Origin: Bacillota bacterium
GTDB taxonomy: Bacteria; Bacillota; Limnochordia; Darwinibacteriales; Darwinibacteriaceae
Direction: 5' to 3'
Length of the DNA stretch: 64,000 bases
Assembly (NCBI GenBank): GCA_029776155.1
Contig: JAKOTU010000065.1
Coordinates: forward strand, 1-64,000
The notes beneath the pieces were generated by a model. It had not been told where the DNA came from. It saw only the letters and a program-made list of their open reading frames with translations, and did no database searches. The first letter of the stretch is position 1, and each line of letters starts with the position of its first letter. Shown here one piece after another: positions 16,098 through 23,860 of the stretch. Position numbers and translations under genes: made by a program.

Positions 16098-16145
16098 GCA
16101 AAACCCTCCACTAGGATAGCTTAACCAGCTGCCCTAGTGAAGGGT
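16098..16145 (-). terminator. Terminator of the caspase-like/secreted-protein cluster
   Basis: On the minus strand a 13-bp stem with one mismatch (plus-strand arms ACCCTCCACTAGG 16103-16115 and 16133-16145) is followed by TTTTGCC. Confidence 0.75.
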
Positions 16146-16159
16146 GAGCCGCATTTTTC

Positions 16160-16960
16160 CTACCGCCGCCAATTCCAGGGAGGAGTTGGGGGCGGGTTTA
16201 AATGGGAGTTGTCTTGATAGGCCCAATGGCGATCGTACACCAAAATGGTCGGCCCGGCTATCTCCTCTTCGGCGTAGCCCTGGTAAGGATCATCCTGCAC
16301 CTTGTACAAACTGAAGGAGAAAGTGGTAACTCCGTTTTGGGGCCGGGGAGCCAGCATGGTGAGTACCATATAGGGATCGAGCCACTCGACGCGCCTGCGA
16401 GCTGGGGAGTAAAAATAGCCCCCCTCCACCGAGCTCACCGCGATTTCCCCTACATCACCCTGGGAGAAACCCCGGTACACTTCGTCTACGACCAGATAGG
16501 TGTTCTCCCGCTCCCGGGAGAGAAAGCCCAGATCCACAAACACCCGAACCTCTTCCTGCGCCCGCACCACATAGGAGTTGGGGCTGAACACCTGGGAGGT
16601 TTGGACCTCCACCACTGCCTCCCGGTTCCAGGCGCTCACCCGCACTGCCAAGGGCTCACCGCGCCAGTCCGCACTTAAGTTGAACGCTTCGATGACCACT
16701 GTGCGGGCCGGCACCACAATGGTGCGGTCGAGGAAGAAGGGGCGCCAGCGCTGATCCCAACCCTCAGAGGCCAAGGTCACTGTCATGCGTGAAGAGCCAC
16801 CATTGGCCAGGGCCACCTTCAAAGTTTCATCTTCCAACCAGGCCACCACGGCCACATCACCCAGCCAGCCATCGCGCATAGCCGCCGCAGCGGGACCGGC
16901 CACGACAAGAACCACAAACAATGTCACTGTCAAAAACTGCAGAGAACGAAACCGATGCAC
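16160..16960 (-). CDS. Secreted protein, paralogue of the next gene upstream (unknown family)
   Basis: A 266-residue exported protein. GTG 16960 has AGGAGGG 7 bases upstream, and a signal peptide ends near AAAAM. It shares a full-length pattern with the 17023-17784 product: a first strand VAVVAWLEDETLKVALANGG, then VVPARTVVIEAF, NSYVVRAQEEVRVFVDL, and a C-terminal GPTILVYDRHWAYQ. The content of strands and lack of helices suggests an all-beta fold. The tail is Pro-Trp rich. I recognise no family. It is the last gene of a three-gene minus-strand unit headed by a caspase-fold lipoprotein, and a terminator follows. Confidence 0.7.
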   Translation of the reverse strand: MHRFRSLQFLTVTLFVVLVVAGPAAAAMRDGWLGDVAVVAWLEDETLKVALANGGSSRMTVTLASEGWDQRWRPFFLDRTIVVPARTVVIEAFNLSADWRGEPLAVRVSAWNREAVVEVQTSQVFSPNSYVVRAQEEVRVFVDLGFLSRERENTYLVVDEVYRGFSQGDVGEIAVSSVEGGYFYSPARRRVEWLDPYMVLTMLAPRPQNGVTTFSFSLYKVQDDPYQGYAEEEIAGPTILVYDRHWAYQDNSHLNPPPTPPWNWRR

Positions 16961-17022
16961 TTGGATGCCCTCCTATTGTGGAACACTCCACATCTCATCT
17001 GCAACTGCCACCCGCAAGCGGA

Positions 17023-17784
17023 TTAGAGCGGGACCCGCCTGCTGCCCGATGGGGTATAGCGCATATCGCGGCCATACACCAAAAGCACTGGTCCTTCAAT
17101 CCTCTCCTGATGCCAGCTGGAAGCGGTATCCACCTTTCGAAGGCCGAAAGTCATGCTGGTCATCCCTCTGCCGATGTTGGGTGTTTTCATCCGCAGCACC
17201 AAGTACGGTTTGACGTATTCAATGGTGTTACTGCCCCGAACCTGAGTGGGCCCGCCGCCCATGGAGTCAATGCGTATACGATCTTGGTTGAAGCCGTCCG
17301 CTGTGGTGTAGTAGTCGTCGATTACGATGCGGGTCCTACCAGAATTGTCCAGGAGGCTGTCCAGATCCACCGTTACGGTCCACTGGGTGTTGGCCGGCAC
17401 CACATAGCTATCCAGCTGGAAAACGCCTGCCTGCTGAACGGGAACCAGAAAACCACGGAACCCTTCTGCAACACGGACGTCGATTTCTTCATTGCGCCGC
17501 GGGGGGTTGGGGTAGAAGGTTTCCTGGACGATGGTTTTGGCCGGTACACTTACCTGCCTGGAAGCAAACACAGGCCGCCCCCTCATATCCATGGTACCGG
17601 TGGAAATCGTTACCGTGATCCGGCGGTTGCTGGAGTTACCAACCGCCACATTGAGCTCATCACCATTCATCCACGCAACAGCTGTGATCTCGTCAAGGTA
17701 TCCATAGGCATCCCTCGGCGAAAAGGCAGCGGCTGACCCCACCGCTACCATAACGAACAGAAAAACCAACAAAAATCTACGCAT
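17023..17784 (-). CDS. Secreted protein, paralogue of the next gene downstream (unknown family)
   Basis: A 253-residue exported protein with a signal peptide to about residue 20 and AAAGGAGGG before the ATG. The matching blocks with its neighbour are ITAVAWMNGDELNVAVGNSS, VSVPAKTIVQETF, LDSYVVPANTQWTVTVDLD and GPVLLVYGRDMRYT, in the same order and spacing, so the two arose by tandem duplication and then diverged strongly. No catalytic motif is evident. It follows the caspase-fold lipoprotein gene by 27 bases, which suggests co-transcription and a shared place outside the cytoplasmic membrane. Confidence 0.7.
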   Translation of the reverse strand: MRRFLLVFLFVMVAVGSAAAFSPRDAYGYLDEITAVAWMNGDELNVAVGNSSNRRITVTISTGTMDMRGRPVFASRQVSVPAKTIVQETFYPNPPRRNEEIDVRVAEGFRGFLVPVQQAGVFQLDSYVVPANTQWTVTVDLDSLLDNSGRTRIVIDDYYTTADGFNQDRIRIDSMGGGPTQVRGSNTIEYVKPYLVLRMKTPNIGRGMTSMTFGLRKVDTASSWHQERIEGPVLLVYGRDMRYTPSGSRRVPL

Positions 17785-17811
17785 AAAAGCCCTCCTTTCC
17801 CGACTAAAGGG

Positions 17812-18909
17812 TTAATACCTGAAGATCACCGTATCTCCGAACTCTCCCTCATGAAATGCAGGTTCATGGCTATCCGGTTCTGTGAAGGCGTCGAAGTAAT
17901 ACCACATTTCTTCATAGATGTAGTCGTACAGCTCCGAAGCGGTTATCTCCCCGTAAGGCCTGCGGAGATCCGCATTTCCATCTTCCAATCCTTGCAGCAA
18001 GAAGTAGGTGAATACTCGTTGTCCCCACACCCAATCATAGGAGGCAACCTCATTCCATTGTGCCGCGCCTAACAGGGTGTACCGCGACTTACGAAAAGCC
18101 AGCGGTTCTAATATGGGATCGTCCGCCCAGCTTCCAGCGTACGAACCATCGATTATGAGGGTGACATTGCCTGGAAAACCCTTGACCCACGACTCGAGCT
18201 CGCCATCGGTGATAATGTTGCCGTATTGCCCAGAAGCATCCCACGGCCGCAGATAGTCCATCTTTGCTACCCCGGCGAAATAGATCACAAGGTAATCCGC
18301 TTCGCTCGAGGCCATTTTGATCGCTTCTTCCACAGCCGCTTTGATCTCGCTTTTCCGCGCTGGGTAGATGCCCCGATTTACATCCCTGCGATTATTGAGC
18401 AGCAGCCTGCCCATACCCGCCAGGCGATTCTGCCTGAACAGCTTATTGAACACCGCTTCAGCGGCCTCTACAGCGCCATCGGAAGTAGTTCCATCCTGGT
18501 ATCTGTCGATCCCAATAACGATGTAATGACCAATGCCCGTATGGATGGATGGGACCTCAGTCGTCCTGCCACTGTAGACGCGAACCTTTTCCCTCTTGAC
18601 CTCAAAGCGCAATGCTTCATGGCGGACTGTTATGGTGTACGTGCCCGGAGGGAGCCCGCCAAATCGGTAATGCCCCTCTGCGTTAGTGCGCTTTGTATCC
18701 CACGTCCTGGCCCCCACAATTTCCACTTCAGCATAGGGGAGTGGTTCGAACCCATAGGGGTCCTCGTTCGTGGCTGCTAACAACACGTCCTCTGCCTGCA
18801 GATCCAGCATCGAACCCTGGCGGATGAGTACTTTCCCTACCACTTCCCCGGGTTCGCCGGGAATGGTGATTCCCACCGAACAGCCGGCCAGAAGGGTGAT
18901 AATCAACAA
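17812..18909 (-). CDS. Caspase-fold (peptidase C14-like) lipoprotein lacking the catalytic dyad; possible 5' frameshift
   Basis: A protein of about 365 residues, counted from TTG 18909. A lipobox LAGC lies at its very start, then a carboxypeptidase-regulatory-like beta domain (about 21-112, with AEGHYRFGGLPPGTYTITV), then a caspase/metacaspase-like domain (about 124-365). The latter has HYIVIGIDRYQD as first strand and DYLVIYFAGVA where active enzymes have ...GHG, so His is Val214; VTLIIDGSYAG replaces the D-x-C-x-x-G block, so Cys is Ser256. It should be inactive as a protease. A perfect ribosome site and ATG at 18941 lie one base out of frame with a better signal peptide, so the 5' end may carry a deletion or sequence error. 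It heads a unit with two secreted paralogues. Confidence 0.72.
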   Translation of the reverse strand: MLIITLLAGCSVGITIPGEPGEVVGKVLIRQGSMLDLQAEDVLLAATNEDPYGFEPLPYAEVEIVGARTWDTKRTNAEGHYRFGGLPPGTYTITVRHEALRFEVKREKVRVYSGRTTEVPSIHTGIGHYIVIGIDRYQDGTTSDGAVEAAEAVFNKLFRQNRLAGMGRLLLNNRRDVNRGIYPARKSEIKAAVEEAIKMASSEADYLVIYFAGVAKMDYLRPWDASGQYGNIITDGELESWVKGFPGNVTLIIDGSYAGSWADDPILEPLAFRKSRYTLLGAAQWNEVASYDWVWGQRVFTYFLLQGLEDGNADLRRPYGEITASELYDYIYEEMWYYFDAFTEPDSHEPAFHEGEFGDTVIFRY

Positions 18910-19097
18910 TAGAGCTGAGATATAAGCCGAACGCCTCGCATCCTCGCCCTCCTTCCCTCTATACCATATTAATCGCAGAACAATTTGGTTTTGCGGGCTT
19001 AGTTTTCCCTTGTCTGCACATCCGAGACAGTTTCTTCCTCTGGAGAAGGGGAACTGCCCCTAGTTCATCCCTTCTTTTTAGATATCGCATTTTTTTG

Positions 19098-19126
19098 TTG
19101 ACATGTATATCGGGTAGTGATATCTT
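19098..19126 (+). promoter_or_regulatory. Promoter of the padR operon
   Basis: TTGACA (19098-19103), 17-base spacer, TATCTT (19121-19126). The spacer itself contains the first operator arm. Confidence 0.8.
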
Positions 19127-19177
19127 CTATAACGTCACCCGATATACCTTCCCCCGATATATCACAACCCGATGCAC
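19105..19177. promoter_or_regulatory. PadR operator region with repeated ATATCGGG/CCCGATAT boxes
   Basis: GTATATCGGGT (19105-19115) and ACCCGATATAC (19137-19147) are perfect inverted copies. GTGATAT (19117-19123) is mirrored by ATATCAC (19158-19164), next to another CCCGATAT (19153-19160), and a fourth partial box ACCCGATG starts at 19167. The boxes overlap and follow the promoter, so autorepression by the PadR protein is likely. Confidence 0.75.
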
Positions 19178-19193
19178 AGAAAGGGGTGGTTCC

Positions 19194-19535
19194 ATGGCCC
19201 CCGAAGAGCAAGGAGCCCTGACCGAAGCGGTCTTCTACATCCTCCTCGCCCTGCACCAGCCGCGGCACGGCTACGGCATTATGCAGCAGGTACAGGAACT
19301 AACCCAAAACCGGGTGCTTTTAGGCCCCGGCACCCTGTACGGAGCCTTGAGCACATTGGTGGAGAAAGGGTGGATTGAGCCCCTGGCCGAGACGGAGAGT
19401 TCCCGCCGGAAAGAGTACGTCATAACTGACCGGGGAAGACTCGTGTTCCAACAGGAACTGGCCCGGCTGGAAGAACTGGTGCGCCACGGCAAGCTGGTCC
19501 AAAGGAGTGAAAATGATGCACAAGCGGGTAATTAG
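19194..19535 (+). CDS. PadR-family transcriptional regulator
   Basis: A 113-residue winged-helix repressor of the small PadR subfamily 2. Typical blocks are LTEAVFYILLALHQPRHGYG at the N-terminus, GPGTLYGALSTLVEKGWIEP in the recognition helix region, and RRKEYVITDRGR in the wing. ATG 19194 has AAGGGGTGG upstream; a TTG at 19095 in the same frame lies within the promoter. It overlaps the next gene, which encodes a DUF2812 membrane protein; this pairing is common in Firmicutes and the two probably form an autoregulated stress or envelope module. Confidence 0.92.
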   Translation: MAPEEQGALTEAVFYILLALHQPRHGYGIMQQVQELTQNRVLLGPGTLYGALSTLVEKGWIEPLAETESSRRKEYVITDRGRLVFQQELARLEELVRHGKLVQRSENDAQAGN

Positions 19536-20028
19536 GTTCTTCACCAACTATGAACGGGAAGAACAGTGGCTCAATGAGATGGCAGCACAGGGTTGGCACT
19601 GCCGCGGATATGTCTTCGGCCGCTACCTGTTTGAACGGGGTGAACCCGGTGCGTACACCTACCGGATTCAGTTCCTGGATTATCCAGCAGATCATCCCCG
19701 GAGCGCCCCTTATCTGGATTTCCTAAGAGAAGCGGGTGTGGAAGTAGTGGCTTCCTGCTTCCGCTGGGTGTACCTGCGCCAAGCGGCATCCGCTGGCCCC
19801 TTCGAACTCTTTTCTGATCGGGAATCCCGCATCGCCCATTACAGAAGGATCATCATGATGCTGCTCCCTTTAGCTGTAGTCAACTTAGCGTTCGGTACGC
19901 GCATCTTCGGCCATGGCGGACTAACAGGTTACCTGAACCTGGGGGCGGCAGCGGCCCTGGCCATTCCCGTCAGCAGGTATTACCAGAAAATAGCCAAGCT
20001 GGAAAAGGAGCGCCTGATTAGGGAGTAA
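19513..20028 (+). CDS. DUF2812 membrane protein
   Basis: A 171-residue protein of the DUF2812 family, which typically accompanies PadR regulators and has no known activity. The family start is KRVIRFFTNYEREEQWLNEM and a later YRIQFLDYP block is visible. A hydrophobic pair of helices lies near residues 113-155 and the C-terminus is a charged helix. The gene overlaps padR by 23 bases, so translation is coupled. ATG 19513 has AAAGGAG 5 bases upstream; ATG 19516 is also possible. A terminator follows. Confidence 0.85.
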   Translation: MMHKRVIRFFTNYEREEQWLNEMAAQGWHCRGYVFGRYLFERGEPGAYTYRIQFLDYPADHPRSAPYLDFLREAGVEVVASCFRWVYLRQAASAGPFELFSDRESRIAHYRRIIMMLLPLAVVNLAFGTRIFGHGGLTGYLNLGAAAALAIPVSRYYQKIAKLEKERLIRE

Positions 20029-20032
20029 ACAG

Positions 20033-20067
20033 AAGCGACTATCGCTGGCATCAGCAATAGTCGCTTT
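20033..20067. terminator. Terminator between convergent genes
   Basis: AAGCGACTAT (20033-20042) pairs with ATAGTCGCTT (20057-20066), extended by GCTG/CAGC with one mismatch. It can serve both strands. Confidence 0.75.
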
Positions 20068-20079
20068 GCTTATTCACTT

Positions 20080-21123
20080 CTAATGGGCCTTCACTTCCGT
20101 CCAGATACGGTCGTAAATGCTTAAGGTCTGCCCAAGGTTAACGAACACTTCAGAGTTCACCAGATCCTCGGGTTCTGGATAGATGCTGCGATCTCCACTT
20201 ATCTCAGGCGGAAGCATGGTGCGGCTCTCTCCGTTGGTCACGGCATACCCAGTGTAATCCGCATTGCGGAAGGAGATCTCCGGATCCAGCATGAAGTTGA
20301 TGAACTTCATTGCTCCCTCGGGATTCTTGGCGTTGCTGGGCACGGCCATCACATCAAACCAAAGGTTTGTCCCCTCTTTGGGAATGGCAAAGGCCAGATC
20401 GGGATTCTGCATCCTGGCTACAGTGGCCTCTCCAGACCATACCACGGCCAGGGCAGCTTCACCGGCAATCATCTTATCCTGGCCCTCGTCCACCACATAG
20501 GCCAAAACCAACGGCTTCTGCTCCTTGAGCAGCTCACCGGCTTCCTCCAGTTCTTTCTCATCTAGTGTATTGATGCTGTAGCCAAGCTTCAAAAGGGCTA
20601 CGGCGATGGAGTCACGCTGACTGTCCAGCATGAGGATTTCCTTTTCATACTTGGGATCCCAGAGGATGTCCCAGCTGTCCACGGGTTCGTCCACCATGGT
20701 GGTGTTGTACAGAATGCCTACTGTGCCCCAATAATATGGGAGAGAGTACTCGTTTTTGGGATCATAGTCCCAGCCCAGGTGCCGCGGTTCGATGTATTTG
20801 GCGTTGGGAATCTTGGTCAGGTCCAACTTCTGCACTAAACCCTCTTCGATCATCCGCGTGAGCATGTAGTCCGAGGGGAAGATCACATCATAGGCACTAC
20901 CGCCAGCTTTAATCTTCACGTACATATCCTCGTTGGTAGCGTAGGTGTCGTAGACAACCTTGATACCCGTTTCTTTCTCGAATTCTTCCAGAATGCCTTC
21001 GTCGATGTAATCGCCCCAGTTGTACACATAGATGGTAGGCTTGTCCCTCGTGCAGCCACTGAGAACTGCACTGAGCAGTACTAAAGCCGCCAGCACCACG
21101 AGCGCTTTAGAGAGTCTGCTCAA
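20080..21123 (-). CDS. potD: Spermidine/putrescine-binding lipoprotein PotD (copy 1)
   Basis: A polyamine-binding protein of about 347 residues. I prefer TTG 21123, with AAAGGAG 8 bases upstream; ATG 21141 in the same frame lacks a ribosome site. The lipobox LSGC is followed by IYVYNWGDYIDEGILEEFEK, the PotD/PotF opening, then FPSDYMLTRMIEEG and later GTLGILYN-like strands and TNLWFDVMAVP. It delivers polyamines to PotBC. It is the last gene of the operon and shares the same plan throughout with the copy encoded just upstream (21215-22267), so the pair is a tandem duplication. Confidence 0.9.
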   Translation of the reverse strand: MSRLSKALVVLAALVLLSAVLSGCTRDKPTIYVYNWGDYIDEGILEEFEKETGIKVVYDTYATNEDMYVKIKAGGSAYDVIFPSDYMLTRMIEEGLVQKLDLTKIPNAKYIEPRHLGWDYDPKNEYSLPYYWGTVGILYNTTMVDEPVDSWDILWDPKYEKEILMLDSQRDSIAVALLKLGYSINTLDEKELEEAGELLKEQKPLVLAYVVDEGQDKMIAGEAALAVVWSGEATVARMQNPDLAFAIPKEGTNLWFDVMAVPSNAKNPEGAMKFINFMLDPEISFRNADYTGYAVTNGESRTMLPPEISGDRSIYPEPEDLVNSEVFVNLGQTLSIYDRIWTEVKAH

Positions 21124-21214
21124 CCTCCTCACTCCTTTCATATGATTGGGGTTTTGGAAGGCCGGCAGGGCCTTCTATGCAAGAGCCCCTCCCAGGGGAA
21201 GAAGCTCTAATTGC

Positions 21215-22267
21215 CTAGAATGCCTTAACTTCAGTCCAAATGCGGTCATACTCTTTAAGAGTCTCGCCCAGGCTCACAAACACCTCGGTATTGGCCAGAA
21301 CCTCCTCGCTGGGGTAAGCCCGGGGATCATTGCGCACCTCTTCCGGCAGCATTTCCCAGGCAGCCAGATTGGGGGTGGAATAGCCCGTGTACTCCGCGTT
21401 GCGCAGGGCAATTTCCGGCCGGTTCAAAAAGTCCATGAACTTGTGGGCAGCCTCCACGTTCTTGGCGCCCTTGGGAATGGCCATCACGTCAAACCAGAGG
21501 TTGGTGCCCTCTTTGGGAATGGCATAAGACAGATCGGGATTCTCCGCGATGGCGTACATGGCTTCCCCCGACCAGGTTAAGGCCAGGGCTGCTTCGCCGG
21601 CCACCATTTTGTCTTTGCCCTCATCGACAACGTAGGCCAGAACCAGGGGCTTTTGCTGTTTGAGCAGTTCAGCCGCTTCCGCCAGTTCCCTTGGGTCCTT
21701 GGTGTTGATGGAATAACCCAGCTTCAAGAGGGCTGCCCCGATGGAGTCCCGCTGGCTGTCCAGCATGAGGATGTTCTTGGCATACTTAGCATCCCAGAGC
21801 ACATCCCAGCTCTCCACTTCCCCCTCCTCCACCATAGTGGTGTTGTAGAGGATGCCTAACGTACCCCACATGTAGGGCAGGGTGTATTCGTTTTTTGGAT
21901 CGTAATCGGCTCCCATGAGTTTGGGGTCGATGTGCACGTGGTTGGGGATCTTCTCCAGATCGATCTCGAGCAGCATACCTTCGTTGATCATCCTGGTCAC
22001 CATGTAATCCGAAGGGAAAATCACATCGTAGTTGCTGCCCCCGGACTTGATCTTCACATACATGTCTTCATTGGTAGAAAAGGTATCGTACACCACCTTA
22101 ATACCCGTCTCTTTCTCAAACTCTTCGAGAATGCTCTCGTCGATGTAATCGCCCCAGTTGTACACGTACAGAACTGGCTGTTCTTTGCCGCACCCGGTAA
22201 GGGCCAGACTAAGCACTACCAAACCTAGGATCGTAAGGACTGTCTTTCTTGGGAACACGTCTCCCAT
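21215..22267 (-). CDS. potD: Spermidine/putrescine-binding lipoprotein PotD (copy 2)
   Basis: A PotD protein of about 350 residues with lipobox LTGC, VYNWGDYIDESILEEFEKET and FPSDYMVTRMINEGM. ATG 22267 has AAGGA 5 bases upstream, inside the end of potC, overlapping it by 59 bases; a GTG a few codons later gives an equally good signal. It lies directly after potC, the usual position of potD, so this is probably the ancestral copy and 20080-21123 the duplicate. Differences lie mostly outside the ligand-pocket blocks, so altered polyamine preference is possible but unproven. Confidence 0.9.
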   Translation of the reverse strand: MGDVFPRKTVLTILGLVVLSLALTGCGKEQPVLYVYNWGDYIDESILEEFEKETGIKVVYDTFSTNEDMYVKIKSGGSNYDVIFPSDYMVTRMINEGMLLEIDLEKIPNHVHIDPKLMGADYDPKNEYTLPYMWGTLGILYNTTMVEEGEVESWDVLWDAKYAKNILMLDSQRDSIGAALLKLGYSINTKDPRELAEAAELLKQQKPLVLAYVVDEGKDKMVAGEAALALTWSGEAMYAIAENPDLSYAIPKEGTNLWFDVMAIPKGAKNVEAAHKFMDFLNRPEIALRNAEYTGYSTPNLAAWEMLPEEVRNDPRAYPSEEVLANTEVFVSLGETLKEYDRIWTEVKAF

Positions 22268-23045
22268 TCCTTTCCTTTCTTTCTTCGCGGGCTTGCCGCA
22301 CATTGACGATAATCAGGAGTGCTAAAACAAAAGTGAACATGATGGTAGACAGTGCGTTGATCTTGGGGTTAATCCCCCTCCTGGCCATGGAGTATACCGT
22401 AATGGAGAGTGTGGATACTCCTGAACCGGTGGTGAAAAAGCTTACCACAAAGTCGTCAATGGACAGGGTGAAAGCCAAAAGCAGTCCTGTGATGATGCCC
22501 GGCATGATCTCGGGGATAATCACCTTCCACAAAGCCTGCAGCGGCGTACAGCCCAAATCCAAGGCCGCTTCGTAGAGATGCTTGTTGAGCTGGCGCAATT
22601 TGGGCAGCACCGACAAAATCACATAGGGCACGTTAAAAGTTATATGCGACAGCAGGAGAGTCAAGTAACCGAACCGCACCTTGCTGAACACAAACAGGAG
22701 CATCAGGGAGATGGCGGTCACAATTTCTGGGTTCAGCACCGGCAGATAGGTCACGTTCATGATCAGCTTTTTGGGCACCCCTCGGGTGTTGTGAATCCCA
22801 ATGGCCGCAAAGGTGCCGATAATTGTAGCGATGACAGCCGAGCTGATGCCGATGATCAGCGTGGAGTACAGGGAATGCATAATGGTGCGGTCCTGGAACA
22901 ACTCCACATACCAGCGCAGGGTGAAGCCTCCCCACATTCCCCTGGAGCGGGCATCGTTGAAGGAGTACACCATGAGTACGGCAATGGGCAGGTACAAAAA
23001 GGCGAAGATGAGATAAATGTAAGTGCGTTTCAAAATCCTTACCAC
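22209..23045 (-). CDS. potC: Spermidine/putrescine ABC permease PotC
   Basis: A 278-residue inner-membrane permease with six helices. The cytoplasmic EAA loop (EAALDLGCTPLQALWKVIIP) that docks PotA is clear, as is the PotC block SIDDFVVSFFTTG. It begins with a GTG overlapping the potB stop by a few bases, so the two are translationally coupled. The C-terminal tail is charged and overlaps the start of the second potD gene. Confidence 0.93.
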   Translation of the reverse strand: MVRILKRTYIYLIFAFLYLPIAVLMVYSFNDARSRGMWGGFTLRWYVELFQDRTIMHSLYSTLIIGISSAVIATIIGTFAAIGIHNTRGVPKKLIMNVTYLPVLNPEIVTAISLMLLFVFSKVRFGYLTLLLSHITFNVPYVILSVLPKLRQLNKHLYEAALDLGCTPLQALWKVIIPEIMPGIITGLLLAFTLSIDDFVVSFFTTGSGVSTLSITVYSMARRGINPKINALSTIMFTFVLALLIIVNVRQAREERKERNGRRVPKKDSPYDPRFGSA

Positions 23046-23860
23046 AGCGCCACATCCTTTTCTTCGCCTTCAAAGAAGGACATAACTGCCATACTCAAAA
23101 GGATCACCACGATCATCACCACGGAAATGGCCGAACCAAACCCCCAGTCCCCCACGACCAAAAACTGCTGCTCGATGAGGTTTCCAATCAGGGTGAACTG
23201 TCCGCCCCCCAAGAGTCGGGAGATGACGAAAGTGGTCATGGCCGGCATGAACACCATGGTAATCCCGGACACTACCCCAGGCATGCTCAAGGGCAAAATC
23301 ACCTTCATGAACACCTGGAAAGGATTAGCTCCCAGGTCTCCCGCGGCCTCCACCACACCCTTATCGATCTTGCTCAGTACCGAGTAAATGGGCAGTACCA
23401 TGAAGGGCAGGAAGTTGTAGACCATGCCGAGCACCACGGCGGTGTTGGTGTACAGAATGTTAAGGCGCGGCAGGTTGAAAAACCCAAGCAGCGCATTGAT
23501 AAAGCCATTGCGTTCCAGGATGGTGAGCCACGCATAGGTCCTCAACAGGAAATTCATCCACATGGGCACTACAAAGAGCAGCATGACCACGTGCTTACGC
23601 TTAAAGGCGTTGCCGGCCATCACCATGGCTGCTGGATAACCCAGGAGCAGGCAGATGCCGGTACTGATTACTGCCAGGTACAAAGAGCGGAGAAACACCC
23701 GCAGATAAATGGGTTCAAAAAACCGAGCGAAGTTCTGCAGAGACCAGGTAACACCGCCCTCAGTGGGCACAGTGAACGCATAATACAAGACGAGGAGCAT
23801 GGGTACGACCGTGAACAGCACCATCCAGATGAGATATGGGGTGAGGGATAACCGCTTCAC
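23039..23860 (-). CDS. potB: Spermidine/putrescine ABC permease PotB
   Basis: A 273-residue permease, partner of PotC. The N-terminal PYLIWMVLFTVVPMLLVLYY helix is typical of PotB, and the EAA loop (EAAGDLGANPFQVFMKVILP) contacts the ATPase. Six helices are visible. It starts with a GTG that shares a base with the potA stop (TAGTG), so translation is coupled. Confidence 0.93.
   Translation of the reverse strand: MKRLSLTPYLIWMVLFTVVPMLLVLYYAFTVPTEGGVTWSLQNFARFFEPIYLRVFLRSLYLAVISTGICLLLGYPAAMVMAGNAFKRKHVVMLLFVVPMWMNFLLRTYAWLTILERNGFINALLGFFNLPRLNILYTNTAVVLGMVYNFLPFMVLPIYSVLSKIDKGVVEAAGDLGANPFQVFMKVILPLSMPGVVSGITMVFMPAMTTFVISRLLGGGQFTLIGNLIEQQFLVVGDWGFGSAISVVMIVVILLSMAVMSFFEGEEKDVALW

Noticed and set aside
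16921-17736. A 271-codon plus-strand frame over the secreted paralogue genes
   Set aside because: The minus-strand genes have signal peptides, ribosome sites and paralogy; this frame has none of these.
22578-23387. A 269-codon plus-strand frame over potB/potC
   Set aside because: Antisense to clear ABC permeases with EAA loops.
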